The notes under the pieces are model-generated. The model searched no databases. It was not told the origin of the DNA and saw only the letters and a list, made by a program, of their open reading frames with translations. The position numbers and the translations under genes are program-made. DNA of 64,000 bases. Origin: an uncultured Alphaproteobacteria bacterium (GTDB taxonomy: Bacteria > Pseudomonadota > Alphaproteobacteria > Rhodobacterales > Rhodobacteraceae). Positions 29,873 to 39,775 of the stretch are shown here, in pieces; the stretch's first letter is position 1; every line of letters starts with the position of its first letter. The DNA lies in the NCBI GenBank assembly GCA_913051655.1, contig CAJXHI010000008.1:18433-82432 (forward strand), read 5' to 3'.

Positions 29873-30802
29873 CTATATTTTAGAGGATTTGAAGTTCCAT
29901 GCTGGATCGGACCCTTGTCGCGTGGTGGTATCACTGGCGAATGCGGTGGCGAAGCGCACAGCAGTTTCAAGATCGTTCTGCGATAGAGCTAAAACTGCTG
30001 AAGTGGAAAGTGCGTGTAGTCGCTTGATACTGACCAAAAGACCTGCATTAAAGGCGTCACCTGCACCAATCGTGTCTGCCACAGTGGTTCGAGGGGCGGG
30101 GCAGAAAAAACGCAATCCGTTTTTATCGTAAACCTCCACACCTTTTGCACCAAGCGTCAGGCACAATAATTCGGGCCCTTGGTTTAGAATCTCCAAAGCC
30201 TTTTTGTCACGTGGTTGATTTGTGGGAGAGATCCACTGCAAATCTTCGTCAGAGATTTTCAAAATATCACAATTTGCAAACACCTTGGCCATGCGTGCGC
30301 GGTATCGAGGTTCATCATTTATGAATGAGCGACGGATGTTAGCGTCGACCATGACCAGACGCGACGCTTTATTTTTGTCCAGAAACGCAACATAAGCATC
30401 AGCACAGGGCTCGACTGCAAGGCTTATTCCTCCAAAAAAAAGCGCATCAATTTCATTTGAAAGTTCCTGGGGCATATCATCAGGAAGCACCATACGACCC
30501 GCGGTGTTCTCATCATAAAACGCATAGCTGGCGTGCCCACTCGCAAGAGTTACAAAGGCCAACGTAGTTGGCCGATCAGAGCGAATAAGGTACGATACGT
30601 CTACTGCGCTGTCCTGTAAAGTTTTTACAAGAAAGTCACCAAATAGATCCGTAGACACCCCAGAAACAAGACCCACGTCTACGCTTTGCCGACCGATGCC
30701 TATAGCTGTGTTTAACACTGCGCCCCCGGCGAGCGGTTTGAAGGCCATAACATGATCTGACGGGATCATATCGATCAAGGATTCTCCGCAGCAGAGTATC
30801 AT
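29873..30802 (-). CDS. PfkB-family sugar kinase (fructokinase-like)
   Basis: 309 residues of the ribokinase/PfkB superfamily. The N-terminal substrate loop reads CCGESLIDMIP and PLAGGAVLNTAIGIGRQSV (residues 23-41); the C-terminal ATP/anion-hole motif is DTIGAGDAFNAGLL at about residues 243-256 with the catalytic Asp. Similarity is strongest to cytoplasmic fructokinases, which phosphorylate fructose at the expense of ATP. No sugar transporter lies next to it. A 79-base gap separates it from the APH-like gene downstream on the same strand. Confidence 0.88.
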   Translation of the reverse strand: MILCCGESLIDMIPSDHVMAFKPLAGGAVLNTAIGIGRQSVDVGLVSGVSTDLFGDFLVKTLQDSAVDVSYLIRSDRPTTLAFVTLASGHASYAFYDENTAGRMVLPDDMPQELSNEIDALFFGGISLAVEPCADAYVAFLDKNKASRLVMVDANIRRSFINDEPRYRARMAKVFANCDILKISDEDLQWISPTNQPRDKKALEILNQGPELLCLTLGAKGVEVYDKNGLRFFCPAPRTTVADTIGAGDAFNAGLLVSIKRLHALSTSAVLALSQNDLETAVRFATAFASDTTTRQGSDPAWNFKSSKI

Positions 30803-30890
30803 TTAGATTCCGATTTAATGTTTAAAGTTTTGGTCTGTTCCGACGCTTTTCACATGCCCAAACGGGAATTGCACGCAAAAGATCCAAAAT

Positions 30891-31115
30891 ATGACCAAAA
30901 TGCTTCTTAAGATCCAATCATTTTTTAAAGGGATCATCGCGAATGCAATCTGGATACTATTGGATCTGACTTGTTTCTGTGGGGGCAGCATTTTGCATCA
31001 GTTTAATTTATCGCTTAACGCACAAAATCATATAAAAATAGTGATGGTAGTCGCGATGCTGTATGTGGTTGGTTTCGGTCCACTGCATTATTCGAAGTCT
31101 TTTCCGAAAAAATGA
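30891..31115 (+). CDS. Possible small two-helix membrane protein
   Basis: A 74-residue frame with two hydrophobic stretches (IIANAIWILLDLTCFCGGSI and IVMVVAMLYVVGFGPL) and a basic start (MTKMLLKIQSFFKG) and end (HYSKSFPKK). The layout fits a small inner-membrane protein. No good ribosome site and no family are recognised, so it remains uncertain. Confidence 0.35.
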   Translation: MTKMLLKIQSFFKGIIANAIWILLDLTCFCGGSILHQFNLSLNAQNHIKIVMVVAMLYVVGFGPLHYSKSFPKK

Positions 31116-31161
31116 TGTGGAGCGACGATATATCACGTCCGACGTCAAATTACACGTAGCT

Positions 31162-31908
31162 TCATTGCATAATGTAAGCCAATAGGGTGACGATTTCGAT
31201 GATTACAGCACTTGCGCCTAAAAAATCGCCCGTTTGGCCACCGATTTTCTTTTGCGCCAGAAGCGCGCACAATAATCCTGCAAATGCAGCAATAATTGAG
31301 ATCAACAACCCTGCCACTCCAAGAAAGATCAAGCCGATGGACGCACTCATCCCAAATGAAAAATAGACAAAGCTGCCGGTCGGTTTTCCGACGCTATGCG
31401 ATAGACCACAGCTGCGCGCATTTGGGAGGTGTGCCATCATCACAGGCAGAACAGACCGCGCAAGCATACCTGCAAGAAGTAGGGCTAGAAGACTGTTCTC
31501 GCCCTGTAGGATGGTCGCAATGAGCTGCCAGCGTAGTCCAGTGGAAACGATAAGGGCAAGGCTCCCGTAAACACCGAGACGACTATCCCGCATAATCTCC
31601 AACCGTTTTTCTCGCTCCCAACTGCCCCAAAATCCATCAGCACAATCGGCTAAACCGTCTTCATGCATTGCGCCCGTGATAACAATTCCGACGACAAGCC
31701 CAAACCCCGCTGCGATGTAAGGCGCAAGCCCAGAGGTCATACAAAGGGTTGCAGTACTCCATACGCAAAGGGCCCATACCACACCTGCGCCACCATAGGC
31801 CCAGACCGCTTTATGTGCTCTTTCATAAGCTTCTGTTGGGACATAGATAGGCAATCTTGTCAAAAGGCTCAGAGCCACGCGGATGTCATCAAGATAGATT
31901 TTGAACAT
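31162..31908 (-). CDS. cobS: Adenosylcobinamide-GDP ribazoletransferase
   Basis: 248 residues. CobS joins adenosylcobinamide-GDP with alpha-ribazole to give adenosylcobalamin at the inner membrane. Family marks are the N-terminal ALSLLTRLPI at about residues 12-21, GAMHEDGLADCADGFWG at about 80-96 with the metal-binding Asp set, MRDSRLGVYGSLAL at about 105-118, and repeated hydrophobic helices. It is divergent from cobT with a 109-base spacer. No cobalamin riboswitch is seen there. The product is the cofactor of the reductive dehalogenase encoded 4 kb away. Confidence 0.93.
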   Translation of the reverse strand: MFKIYLDDIRVALSLLTRLPIYVPTEAYERAHKAVWAYGGAGVVWALCVWSTATLCMTSGLAPYIAAGFGLVVGIVITGAMHEDGLADCADGFWGSWEREKRLEIMRDSRLGVYGSLALIVSTGLRWQLIATILQGENSLLALLLAGMLARSVLPVMMAHLPNARSCGLSHSVGKPTGSFVYFSFGMSASIGLIFLGVAGLLISIIAAFAGLLCALLAQKKIGGQTGDFLGASAVIIEIVTLLAYIMQ

Positions 31909-32017
31909 ATGATTTCCTGCTCGTCGCTTTAAGGTTCCTGACGACCTTTAATGCACTTGTTCTTTTGGAGAATTCAACCCATACCTGCTCTAGCGAGTTA
32001 CCTGAGCGGAGCCTTTG

Positions 32018-33034
32018 ATGTCCCTTCCTTTTACAACATTGTTAGAGTTTTCTGAGATTTTGAAGACACCTTCCAAAATGAATTCATCAGCCTATGAATT
32101 GGCGTCTGCGCGAAATGAACAATTAACAAAGCCGGTCGGAGCTCTTGGTCGCTTGGAAGATTTAGCTTTGTGGTATGCGGGATGGCGTGGACAGGAGCGC
32201 CCTAGTCTGGAGCGCCCCCAAGTTTTGATTTTCGCTGGCAATCACGGGGTGACCGCCCAAGGTATTTCTGTGTTTCCGCCCGAGGTGACAGCGCAGATGG
32301 TTTTGAACTTTGAAACAGGTGGGGCAGCAATAAATCAGCTTTCAGGTTGTTTTGGCGCAAAATTGGATGTGCATGCCTTGGATCTGGACAGGCCAACGCA
32401 AGACTTAACAGAAGCGTCTGCCATGAGCGAAGATGAATGTGTGCAAGCGCTTGGCGTCGGGTGGACTTCAGTCGATGAAAACGCTGATCTTCTTGTAACG
32501 GGGGAAATGGGTATTGGAAATACGACTGCTGCGGCCGCGATCGCCTTGGCACTTTTCGGCGGAACTGGCGCAGATTGGGCTGGACGCGGGACCGGACTTG
32601 GCAGTGAAGGCGTTGCCCTCAAGGCGCAAGTTGTGGAAGCGGGGCTGGCAAGGCATTCTGATGCTAAAGGCGATGGGCTTGTTTCTTTGATGTCCCTTGG
32701 TGGAAGAGAAATTGCTGCTATGGCAGGTGCGATTGCGCGGGCACGCGTAATTCGCATTCCGGTAATTTTGGACGGATTCATTTGCTGTGCGGCCGCGGCA
32801 ACCTTGTATGCTGTTGCAAATGACGCGCTTGATCACTGTGTTGCAGGACACCTGAGTGCTGAAGGCGCGCACCGTCGTCTTTTGGAACGCCTAGGCAAAG
32901 AGCCTTTGCTCTCCCTTGGCCTGCGGTTAGGAGAAGGTTCAGGTGGTACGCTTGCAATTAGTGTTCTAAAGGCTGCGATTGCCTGTCATACCGGCATGGT
33001 AACCTTTGCGGAGGCAGGTGTTTCAGCTGGTTAA
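32018..33034 (+). CDS. cobT: Nicotinate-nucleotide-dimethylbenzimidazole phosphoribosyltransferase
   Basis: 338 residues from the ATG at 32018 (a TTG codon just before also fits). CobT activates the lower ligand of B12, making alpha-ribazole phosphate. Motifs include [16 protein letters not shown] at about residues 37-52, [17 protein letters not shown] at about 71-87, [14 protein letters not shown] at about 166-179, [13 protein letters not shown] at about 228-240 and the final catalytic Glu in [17 protein letters not shown] precedes the start. It forms a divergent pair with cobS and converges on the antiporter gene, overlapping it by 4 bases. Confidence 0.95.
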   Translation: MSLPFTTLLEFSEILKTPSKMNSSAYELASARNEQLTKPVGALGRLEDLALWYAGWRGQERPSLERPQVLIFAGNHGVTAQGISVFPPEVTAQMVLNFETGGAAINQLSGCFGAKLDVHALDLDRPTQDLTEASAMSEDECVQALGVGWTSVDENADLLVTGEMGIGNTTAAAAIALALFGGTGADWAGRGTGLGSEGVALKAQVVEAGLARHSDAKGDGLVSLMSLGGREIAAMAGAIARARVIRIPVILDGFICCAAAATLYAVANDALDHCVAGHLSAEGAHRRLLERLGKEPLLSLGLRLGEGSGGTLAISVLKAAIACHTGMVTFAEAGVSAG

Positions 33035-34923
33035 GTGGTATCTGATTTTTTCCTTTTTTCCGTTAATTGTGTCAAAAGAGCGGACTCTAATTCCTGTTCA
33101 AGCGCACGGGAAAGGCTGACATAAGCAGGGTTGTCTTCTAAGCTAGCAGAATGCTTCCAAACTTTGGTTAAAGCACGCATGGCTCTGCGGTCATGCTGAT
33201 AAAAAGTGTTTTCTGCTTCTGCTGCTTCAAACTCTGTTAATCCAGCGTTTTCAAGTACATACCGCCCGGCTCTCAAGCTACTGTCGAACGTTTCACGCAC
33301 AATATCATCTGCACCTGCATTGTGGAGTTCAAAGACGTGGTTACGATCAAAGGCCCGCGCCACGATATGTAGGTCTTTGTATTCACGTCGGATCCGTTCC
33401 ACCAAATGGGTCGATTTATCTGGATCATCAAGCGCCACGACAAGTACGCGCGCGTTGTCTATCCCTGCAGCAGAAAGAAGCTCAGGTCGCGTTGGATCTC
33501 CAAAAAACCCTTTAAATCCAAAACGGCGCATCAACTGGATGGTTTTCAGATTATCGTCAAGAACGATTGTTTTAATACCGGAGTTGCGTACAAGACGATT
33601 TACGATCTGTCCAAAACGTCCAACGCCTGCAATTATCACAGGTCCTTGGTCATCAATTTCATCGGCACTTTCCATTCCAGGTATAACATCACTCATACAA
33701 CTTGCCAGCGCTTCGTAAGCAAGAAAAAGTAGAGGAGTGATAAGCATAGACAGAGCCACGATCAATAAAAGACGCTCTGCTAGTAATTCGGGGATAACAC
33801 TGCTAAACACAGCATAGTTTATTAGAACAAATCCAAATTCCCCTGCCTGAGCCAATGAAAGTGTGAAAAGCCAGCGGCTGTGCCCTTTTATGCGAAACAA
33901 TAAAGATAAGACATAGAGCACACTTGCTTTGATAAAGATCAGTCCAATGGTTTGGCAAATTATGAGAAAAGGGTTTCCGAAAAGGAGAGAAAAATTAATG
34001 CCTGCGCCAACTGTGATAAAAAAAAGACCCAATAACAGTCCTTTAAAGGGCTCTATGTCGCTATGCAGTTCATGCCGGAATTCACTGTTCGCAAGTACAA
34101 CGCCGGCAAGAAAGCTTCCTAATGCAGGCGACAGGCCGATCATTTTCATTAAAACGGCCGTGCCAACCACGATGAGCAGTGCAAGTGCCGTGTACATTTC
34201 ACGCAGACGGGCGTGGTGAATAAAGCGAAAAATGGGACGTGTAAGGAATATTCCTATAAGGATAATTGTAACGAAAATAACAATGACCGTCACTGCCGAG
34301 GCCCAAGCCGGTAGCCCTTGTAAGAGACCATTGCTGGCTGCGCTGTGGCCTTGTGCATCAACAAAGCTCTGGCCCCTGCTGATCGATCCATCCAGATTGG
34401 CTGTAACTTGCTGGATTGCCAGTAGGGGCATCAGGGCGAGCATCGGTATTACAGCCACATCTTGCGTAAGCAAAACCGCAAATGATGACCTTCCGCCATT
34501 TGTGCGCATCAAGCCTTTTTCCGTCATAGTTTGCAGAACGATGGCTGTTGAGGAAAGCGCGAATATCATTCCAACCGCCAAACCAATTTGCCAAGCGTAG
34601 CCTGCCTTTACTAGAAGCCAAGAAATGGCACCAATGCTGATTGCCAATTGTAATCCGCCAAGACCTAGAATTTTGCGACGCATATCCCAGAGTGTCTTTG
34701 GTGTAAGTTCAAGGCCAATAACAAAGAGCATCATCACCACACCGAATTCCGCAAAATGTTGGATTTCCAGCGTTTTTGCGCCAACTAGACCAAGGACGGG
34801 TCCAATGGCAATTCCGGCGGCGAGGTATCCAAGAACAGAGCCCAAACCAAGGCGGGATGCGAGCGGAACGGCGATCACAGCAGCGATCAAATAAATAATA
34901 ATGTCAGCAAAAAGGTCAGTCAT
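33031..34923 (-). CDS. KefB/KefC-type cation:proton antiporter
   Basis: 630 residues of the CPA2 family. About 12 membrane helices occupy residues 5-400 ([60 protein letters not shown] are family blocks). A cytosolic TrkA-N/RCK domain follows at about 420-545 with the NAD-binding [17 protein letters not shown] and a conserved LVVALDDPD. The family exports K+ or Na+ in exchange for H+, gated by nucleotide or glutathione adducts. An acidic/basic tail ends in [11 protein letters not shown]. The gene ends in a 4-base convergent overlap with cobT; no KefF/KefG-like ancillary gene is present. Confidence 0.92.
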   Translation of the reverse strand: MTDLFADIIIYLIAAVIAVPLASRLGLGSVLGYLAAGIAIGPVLGLVGAKTLEIQHFAEFGVVMMLFVIGLELTPKTLWDMRRKILGLGGLQLAISIGAISWLLVKAGYAWQIGLAVGMIFALSSTAIVLQTMTEKGLMRTNGGRSSFAVLLTQDVAVIPMLALMPLLAIQQVTANLDGSISRGQSFVDAQGHSAASNGLLQGLPAWASAVTVIVIFVTIILIGIFLTRPIFRFIHHARLREMYTALALLIVVGTAVLMKMIGLSPALGSFLAGVVLANSEFRHELHSDIEPFKGLLLGLFFITVGAGINFSLLFGNPFLIICQTIGLIFIKASVLYVLSLLFRIKGHSRWLFTLSLAQAGEFGFVLINYAVFSSVIPELLAERLLLIVALSMLITPLLFLAYEALASCMSDVIPGMESADEIDDQGPVIIAGVGRFGQIVNRLVRNSGIKTIVLDDNLKTIQLMRRFGFKGFFGDPTRPELLSAAGIDNARVLVVALDDPDKSTHLVERIRREYKDLHIVARAFDRNHVFELHNAGADDIVRETFDSSLRAGRYVLENAGLTEFEAAEAENTFYQHDRRAMRALTKVWKHSASLEDNPAYVSLSRALEQELESALLTQLTEKRKKSDTT

Positions 34924-34933
34924 AAAATTGCAA

Positions 34934-35392
34934 TTAACGTGTCGGAAGAGGCGAGTCTGGTTTTGCCTGCTCCATAACGATCTGGCTTTGGACGCGCGAA
35001 ACGGCCGGTTGAAAAATAAGTGTGGCTTCTATACAGAAATTCAAGGTTTTTAAGTCTTCGCAATAGACCCGCAAAAGATAATCGGCTTCGCCTGTTAGTC
35101 TCCACGCCGCGGCGAATCTAGGGTGCATACTTACAGTACGAGTGAATTCAGTCCCTAGTGCTGGACTATGGAACGAGAACTGTACCTTTAAGAAGGCTTG
35201 AAACTCCAACCCCAATTTTTCCGCGCTGACCTCAGCATGGTATGATTTGATGTACCCTTCTCGTTTCAGTCTTTGCCGTCTTAGTCCTGCCTGACTTTGG
35301 GATGAGTTTAATTTTTGTGACAATTCCTGAGAGGTCAGTTGCGCATCTTTTTGTAATTTTGATAAGATCTGGTAGCTTGTATCATCAATCAT
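34934..35392 (-). CDS. Lrp/AsnC-family transcription regulator
   Basis: 152 residues with an N-terminal helix-turn-helix (LQKDAQLTSQELSQKLNSSQ, about 13-32, then LRRQRLKREGYIKSYHA) and a C-terminal RAM/AsnC ligand domain (RLTGEADYLLRVYCEDLKTL, about 98-117). Such proteins sense amino acids. It diverges from a decayed 4-hydroxyphenylpyruvate dioxygenase with a 130-base gap. This pairing is common in roseobacters, where the regulator is thought to act on aromatic amino acid catabolism. Its local target has been lost, so it may now control other genes or none. Confidence 0.92.
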   Translation of the reverse strand: MIDDTSYQILSKLQKDAQLTSQELSQKLNSSQSQAGLRRQRLKREGYIKSYHAEVSAEKLGLEFQAFLKVQFSFHSPALGTEFTRTVSMHPRFAAAWRLTGEADYLLRVYCEDLKTLNFCIEATLIFQPAVSRVQSQIVMEQAKPDSPLPTR

Positions 35393-35522
35393 GCGTAATT
35401 TTCGGAATTTCTGTTAAGTTTACACAGATTTCACGCAAAAAATAGTTAAAACTGCTTAATATTTCGTTAAATGGGCTGGAAATACTTATTTTATGTAAAA
35501 TATAATTCAAGGAGATAAAATA

Positions 35523-36290
35523 ATGGTTCCATTTCCAAACAATGCGTTTTAGGCGCGAATATCATTCGAAAATTCTGCAGGGACGGATGGGTGCGAGTTT
35601 GTTGAGTTCGCCCACCCTGAGTAGGAAGTGATTTAGGATAAATTTTCGAAGAGGGGCTTTTATTGACTGAGATTGACCAGTTAAAAGTATGGAGGTGTGG
35701 CAGCAGCCGGCTATTGTCAAGATCGTTAATGTGAAAGGCGACAACTTATCAGCGGTATTCGTCAAAGGCCAGGGACCATTTGCGTCGTCGATGTCTTGGC
35801 ATATTTGTAATTTCGAATATGTGTCTAAATATGCTCTTTAAAGGGGATGCAGCAAATACTGTCGAGGCAAAATATCCTCACGCTTCTGAAATTTGCGATA
35901 TCAGTGGATCATTGACATATTTCATTGATCAAACTTAGGCAAACACCGCTTAAGAACAAGAGTAAACCGCGCTATTATCGCTGATACCTTAAGGCGTTGG
36001 ATCTTATTAACCTGATCATCTTACTTACAACGTTTTCCGTTGGAGTATTACCAACTGATTTTCGGTTTACGTCGATTAGTTAAATTTTAGCAAAATCAGA
36101 TTTTTGATATCGAGGGACAATTAACGGCTCTCTTCAGCCGTGCGCCAAGATCGCCCAACGCTGAAATTCGCACTCCCATCAACGGAGATCGGTGTGAAGC
36201 GAGGGAAATTCTTACCTATCTCAAAAAATATGAGATGAGGTTAATCAATATATCGCGGTGGGTTAACAGCAGCTTTAAAACAAAATGGGT
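35523..36290 (+). pseudogene. hpd: Decayed 4-hydroxyphenylpyruvate dioxygenase
   Basis: The gene can be followed collinearly across many stops and frameshifts. 35523: MVPFPNNAF, stop, ARISFENSAGTDGCEFVEFA (family MGPFPHDAP... NPAGTDGFEFVEFAHPE). About 35690-35830: AVFVKGQGPFASSMSWHIC (family HGP region). About 35846-35936: GDAANTVEAKYPHASE, ICDISGSLTYFID (family GIGGSLIYFID). About 36000-36070: GVGSY, DHLTYNVFRW. About 36090-36255: QIFDIEGQLTALFSRA, NAEIRTPINGD and ILTYLKKYEM (family FDIEGKLTGLFSRALTSPCGKIRIPINE). The last iron-ligand region is gone. The enzyme normally makes homogentisate in tyrosine breakdown; that branch is lost here. Confidence 0.9.
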
Positions 36291-36403
36291 AGGAAGTCTT
36301 AAATTAGTATTTTATTTCTACGCAACTTGATACGTATTTCAAGGCTTTTTATAAGTTAATAGAGGAACAACAAATCGCGAATTGTGAATCGCTGCCGGCT
36401 CAA

Positions 36404-38893
36404 TTAGCCAAGTAGGTCGAGGGTAATATTTTTCCCACTCTTAACATAACGTAATTCGCGCTTTCCGATGGCGGCAACTTTGCCGCCATCTAGACGATCG
36501 CCGACCTTGACCATCAACCGTTTGCCATTCTTTAGCCGCACAAGAGCGCTGCGTTTCCCTCTGAAATAGTAAACGCCAAGTAGATTGACTTCACGCAGAT
36601 TAAGGGCGCGTTTGATCGTGGCCTTTTTCCCTGAAATGGTTGTATTAGTGGTTTTTGTCGAACTTAAACTAGCAGAGGCTTCTTCGCCTTCTTCTTCGGG
36701 AAGAATTGCTGACGCTGACGCGACTTCAACTGTTTTTTCAGTGGGCTTCTTGATCTTTGGTCGTGCCTTCGGCCGAAGGGATTCGACAACGGCCCCTTGG
36801 TATGTTTCCGGCTCTATGGGGTTTATAGTTTCTGGGCGTGGCTTTGGACGAAGTACGTATCTGTTTTCTTCTGTGGCCTTAGGTATGCTGGAAGTGCTGA
36901 AATCAATAAACGGCAGTGTTGTTTCTTCTTGGGTCGCGAACCCATCTGGTCTTATGGGGTTTAATGACGCCGTTTGTGTAGGTATCTGGTCAATTGCTAA
37001 ATCGGGCGGCGTAAGTGCGACAAGATCTTTTGAGTTGGCACGCGTTTGGATTCCACTTCGGTTTAATATATTTATTTGTGCGATTGGCTTAGATGGTAAG
37101 GATTTGCTTAAATGGTCAACACCAATTTGCGGTTTATGTAAAATGCGCGTACTTGGATTAAGAAGGTCGTCAAATGATCGCGCAGTAATGCGGATTTTAT
37201 CTGTATCCTGTGGAGTTAAACCGATTGGCAGTATGGCGCTGCCGGAAATTTGATCGGGTGGATCCAAAGAGGAGATCTCATGCTGTGACATAGAAGAGCC
37301 AGACACGTATGCAGAAAGACTTACTTCTTTTGTTGTTCTAATAACTGGAATATCCAATCCGAAGATCACCGGTTTTTTGTCTGGTGGGTCCTGGTCAACC
37401 AATAGAGCCTTTTCAAAAACTTCGTAGTGCGAGAGCTTCTTGCTTAGAGGTCGCCGTACTAGAGGTGCCCATTTCCCGACAACAGGGTTGCGCGCACGAA
37501 ATGGAACTTGCATAAAAGGAATACGAGGACTGAAAGACCAGACTCCGCTTATGGCATAAATGCCATTTAGTCGTTCTTTGATAAACTTAAAACTCAAAGG
37601 TGCGGCAGGTTTGGATATGTGTGGGGGGCCCTGAAGGGGCTTCAAAGATTGAAAAGCCGTTATTTGAAATTCAGGCGGCGCGGCAGACTCCGGCTCCTCC
37701 TCCCGTATGTCTTTCCTTGATACCGTTCGCGGTCCGGTACTCCAATTTGGTCTGATGAGGTTTGAATGGCTTTTGTCATATCGCTCATCCATAAGGCTCA
37801 AATGGCTTAATTGTTGCTTTTTCGGCTCATTAATCGTAAGAATAACATGTTGTGCATCAGGGGAGGGGCTGGAGATTTGTGCGAAATCACTTAACCCGAT
37901 GCCTTTGCTCAGTAGCTGAGTTTCGGTTTGGACCTGCGGCGCTTTATCCAATACCAGCGGATCCTCTGTTGTGGCCCATTTCTCTGGATTTGCCTTATAC
38001 AAGCTCAGTCCACCGATAAGTGCCAAAATGACGAAGGCAAGGACGGCTGTGGATAAATGCCCAGCACGTATCAATCTGTTATAACTTAGTTCCTTACCAC
38101 GGAGACGCAGGAGGACCTGCAATATACGTTTCAGAATATTTTCAAAAAATACTGCTGAGCCTTGAAATGACCTTTTAGTCATATCAGCAAGGGCTATAAT
38201 CAGAGTGTTGAAGAGGCGTGCGGTTTTATTAGTTTTTTCAGAGCTATTTCTTAAAGCCCCATCTCGCCGGCTTTCAAAGATCTCTGATGTACTACTTTCA
38301 TCTTCAAAGTCCTCAACGCTTACTTCAACGCTTTCGCCCGCCACGTGAAATGACGGAAGAGCGGAATAAACAATCTTTATTGGATTTGCGTCACACTCCA
38401 TAAGCGGTGCCGCGCCATTCGCTAGCCCAAAAAATACTTCTCCGATAAACTCGCCGTCTGGGGCTATTCCAACGTTGCCAAGAGGCAGAAATCCTTGAAG
38501 GGTCGCAAAGTCTTCGGCTTCATGCAATGTTTGGCGGGCAACTGCGGCTACGTAGATTGTATCCACATTCGAAACCCAGTCAAAACCGATCTGGTCCAAT
38601 CGATAGGGCGTTTCGGCCTCAAGGCTGAGCTGAATCATTCTTTCGATGTCATCTGGGCTGGCATCTTTAGGACGTGACAGCGAATAGTATTTTATCTGGT
38701 CATTTGGAATGACCAGTTTTACCCCGCTAGAATTTTGGGATCGCTCCTTTACCAAGGTGCGTAAAGCCTCCATGCGACCAACAAAATCCGCATCGGCTAT
38801 GTAAACCTGATCCAGCAAAACCCAGTTTGACCCGGCACGCTGCAGAAGGCATAGTCCTTCTGAAGAAAGAGAAAGAGCAAAATCGGGTTTCAT
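36404..38893 (-). CDS. Rhodobacterales PilM/PilP-like membrane protein
   Basis: 829 residues. The N-terminal 180 residues resemble a PilM-like actin-fold domain (FALSLSSEGLCLLQRAGSNW, IPNDQIKYYSLSRPKDASPD, LEAETPYRLDQIGFDW). A single membrane helix lies near residue 280-300 (LSTAVLAFVILALIGGLSLY). A long low-complexity periplasmic part rich in Pro, Ser and Lys follows, with RPKPRPE and RPKARPKIKK repeats at about 680-715. The last 75 residues form a PilP/PulC-like domain (LLGVYYFRGKRSALVRLKNG, KVGDRLDGGKVAAIGKRELR). Homologues in the order are often mislabelled translation initiation factor 2. The fold pairing suggests envelope or pilus-like assembly, but the function is unknown. Confidence 0.75.
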   Translation of the reverse strand: MKPDFALSLSSEGLCLLQRAGSNWVLLDQVYIADADFVGRMEALRTLVKERSQNSSGVKLVIPNDQIKYYSLSRPKDASPDDIERMIQLSLEAETPYRLDQIGFDWVSNVDTIYVAAVARQTLHEAEDFATLQGFLPLGNVGIAPDGEFIGEVFFGLANGAAPLMECDANPIKIVYSALPSFHVAGESVEVSVEDFEDESSTSEIFESRRDGALRNSSEKTNKTARLFNTLIIALADMTKRSFQGSAVFFENILKRILQVLLRLRGKELSYNRLIRAGHLSTAVLAFVILALIGGLSLYKANPEKWATTEDPLVLDKAPQVQTETQLLSKGIGLSDFAQISSPSPDAQHVILTINEPKKQQLSHLSLMDERYDKSHSNLIRPNWSTGPRTVSRKDIREEEPESAAPPEFQITAFQSLKPLQGPPHISKPAAPLSFKFIKERLNGIYAISGVWSFSPRIPFMQVPFRARNPVVGKWAPLVRRPLSKKLSHYEVFEKALLVDQDPPDKKPVIFGLDIPVIRTTKEVSLSAYVSGSSMSQHEISSLDPPDQISGSAILPIGLTPQDTDKIRITARSFDDLLNPSTRILHKPQIGVDHLSKSLPSKPIAQINILNRSGIQTRANSKDLVALTPPDLAIDQIPTQTASLNPIRPDGFATQEETTLPFIDFSTSSIPKATEENRYVLRPKPRPETINPIEPETYQGAVVESLRPKARPKIKKPTEKTVEVASASAILPEEEGEEASASLSSTKTTNTTISGKKATIKRALNLREVNLLGVYYFRGKRSALVRLKNGKRLMVKVGDRLDGGKVAAIGKRELRYVKSGKNITLDLLG

Positions 38894-39149
38894 ATGCGCA
38901 CATATCCTGATAGATACTTGTTCGTTTTTCTAATCTTTTATCGTTCTACTTTACAATATTTAGTCTTACTGAAATAGCAAAACATCGCCGATTTAGTGAA
39001 GTGAAATCGAATGAGGCGTTTCTATGCAATGTAGAGAAATGAGTGAGAGGCTGGAAGTGAAGATGTTTTACTCTCTTATTTTCAGGATTATGGGAACAAT
39101 CGCATAAGACTGGTTCGGGTACCCTAAGGATCTACCGACGATTACTGTT
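38894..39149. other. Spacer upstream of the PilM/PilP-like gene
   Basis: No supported feature; presumably contains the promoter of the minus-strand gene and decayed DNA leading into the next entry. Confidence 0.4.
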
Positions 39150-39775
39150 GAGGGACAGGGCACGGTGACATTGACTCTAAATATCATGCGATTGGACTCG
39201 AGACTTAAAGAAGAAGGCAAAACTGCGTTTAGCACAAGGGCATCTACCGTGCTCAAATATTCGGAACTTTTTTACAATCTAAGTCTGTTGATCTAGATGA
39301 AAAAGCTTTTGTGTCGATGAATGTCTCAATTTTTGTGACAATTTAGATGAACATTTTCAGGTCCGAGAGATCCGAGGTTTTTTAGCTAGTTCGAGCTTAC
39401 TGGTCGGTTCAAGAGCTTTAGACCATGTGGCAGAATTACTATATCTGGCTCGGAATTCCAGGGTTATTGAGAGTGGTGGTTCATATTTTGATAAAAAACC
39501 GCGCACTGACCTGGAAATGCAGACCCGTCAAAAGTATGCAAAATGCCCTAGGGAAAGCAGACCTTTTTAAAAAAAGGGCTGGCATCTGAATGCGCGCTGT
39601 GGTGATGATACGCGAGCTTGTTGCTTCGCAGGGCTTGCCAATTTTAGCCTCTGCGGCAAATATGAATAGAGCAATTTCAAATACGATCTATTCTGGTGAA
39701 ACAACTTTTACCAAGAGAGCCAGTATTAAATATGAAATTAAGTCGGCTAAGGAGGTCGATCCAAGTCTGACCGGA
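39150..39775 (+). pseudogene. Possible decayed ParA-family ATPase
   Basis: Three plus-strand pieces resemble a ParA/MinD-type ATPase. EGQGTVTLTLN with LKEEGKTAF (about 39150-39240) looks like a corrupted P-loop region. ASSSLLVGSRALDHVAELLY (about 39380-39450) looks like the segment after Walker B. RELVASQGLPILASAANMNR with AISNTIYSGETTF (39590-39720) looks like the C-terminal part. Stops and shifts separate them, and the catalytic Lys is gone. Each match is weak; the order of the three supports the call. Confidence 0.4.

Noticed and set aside
31909..32017. Possible cobalamin riboswitch between cobS and cobT
   Set aside because: The 109-base spacer is too short and lacks the B12-box sequence.
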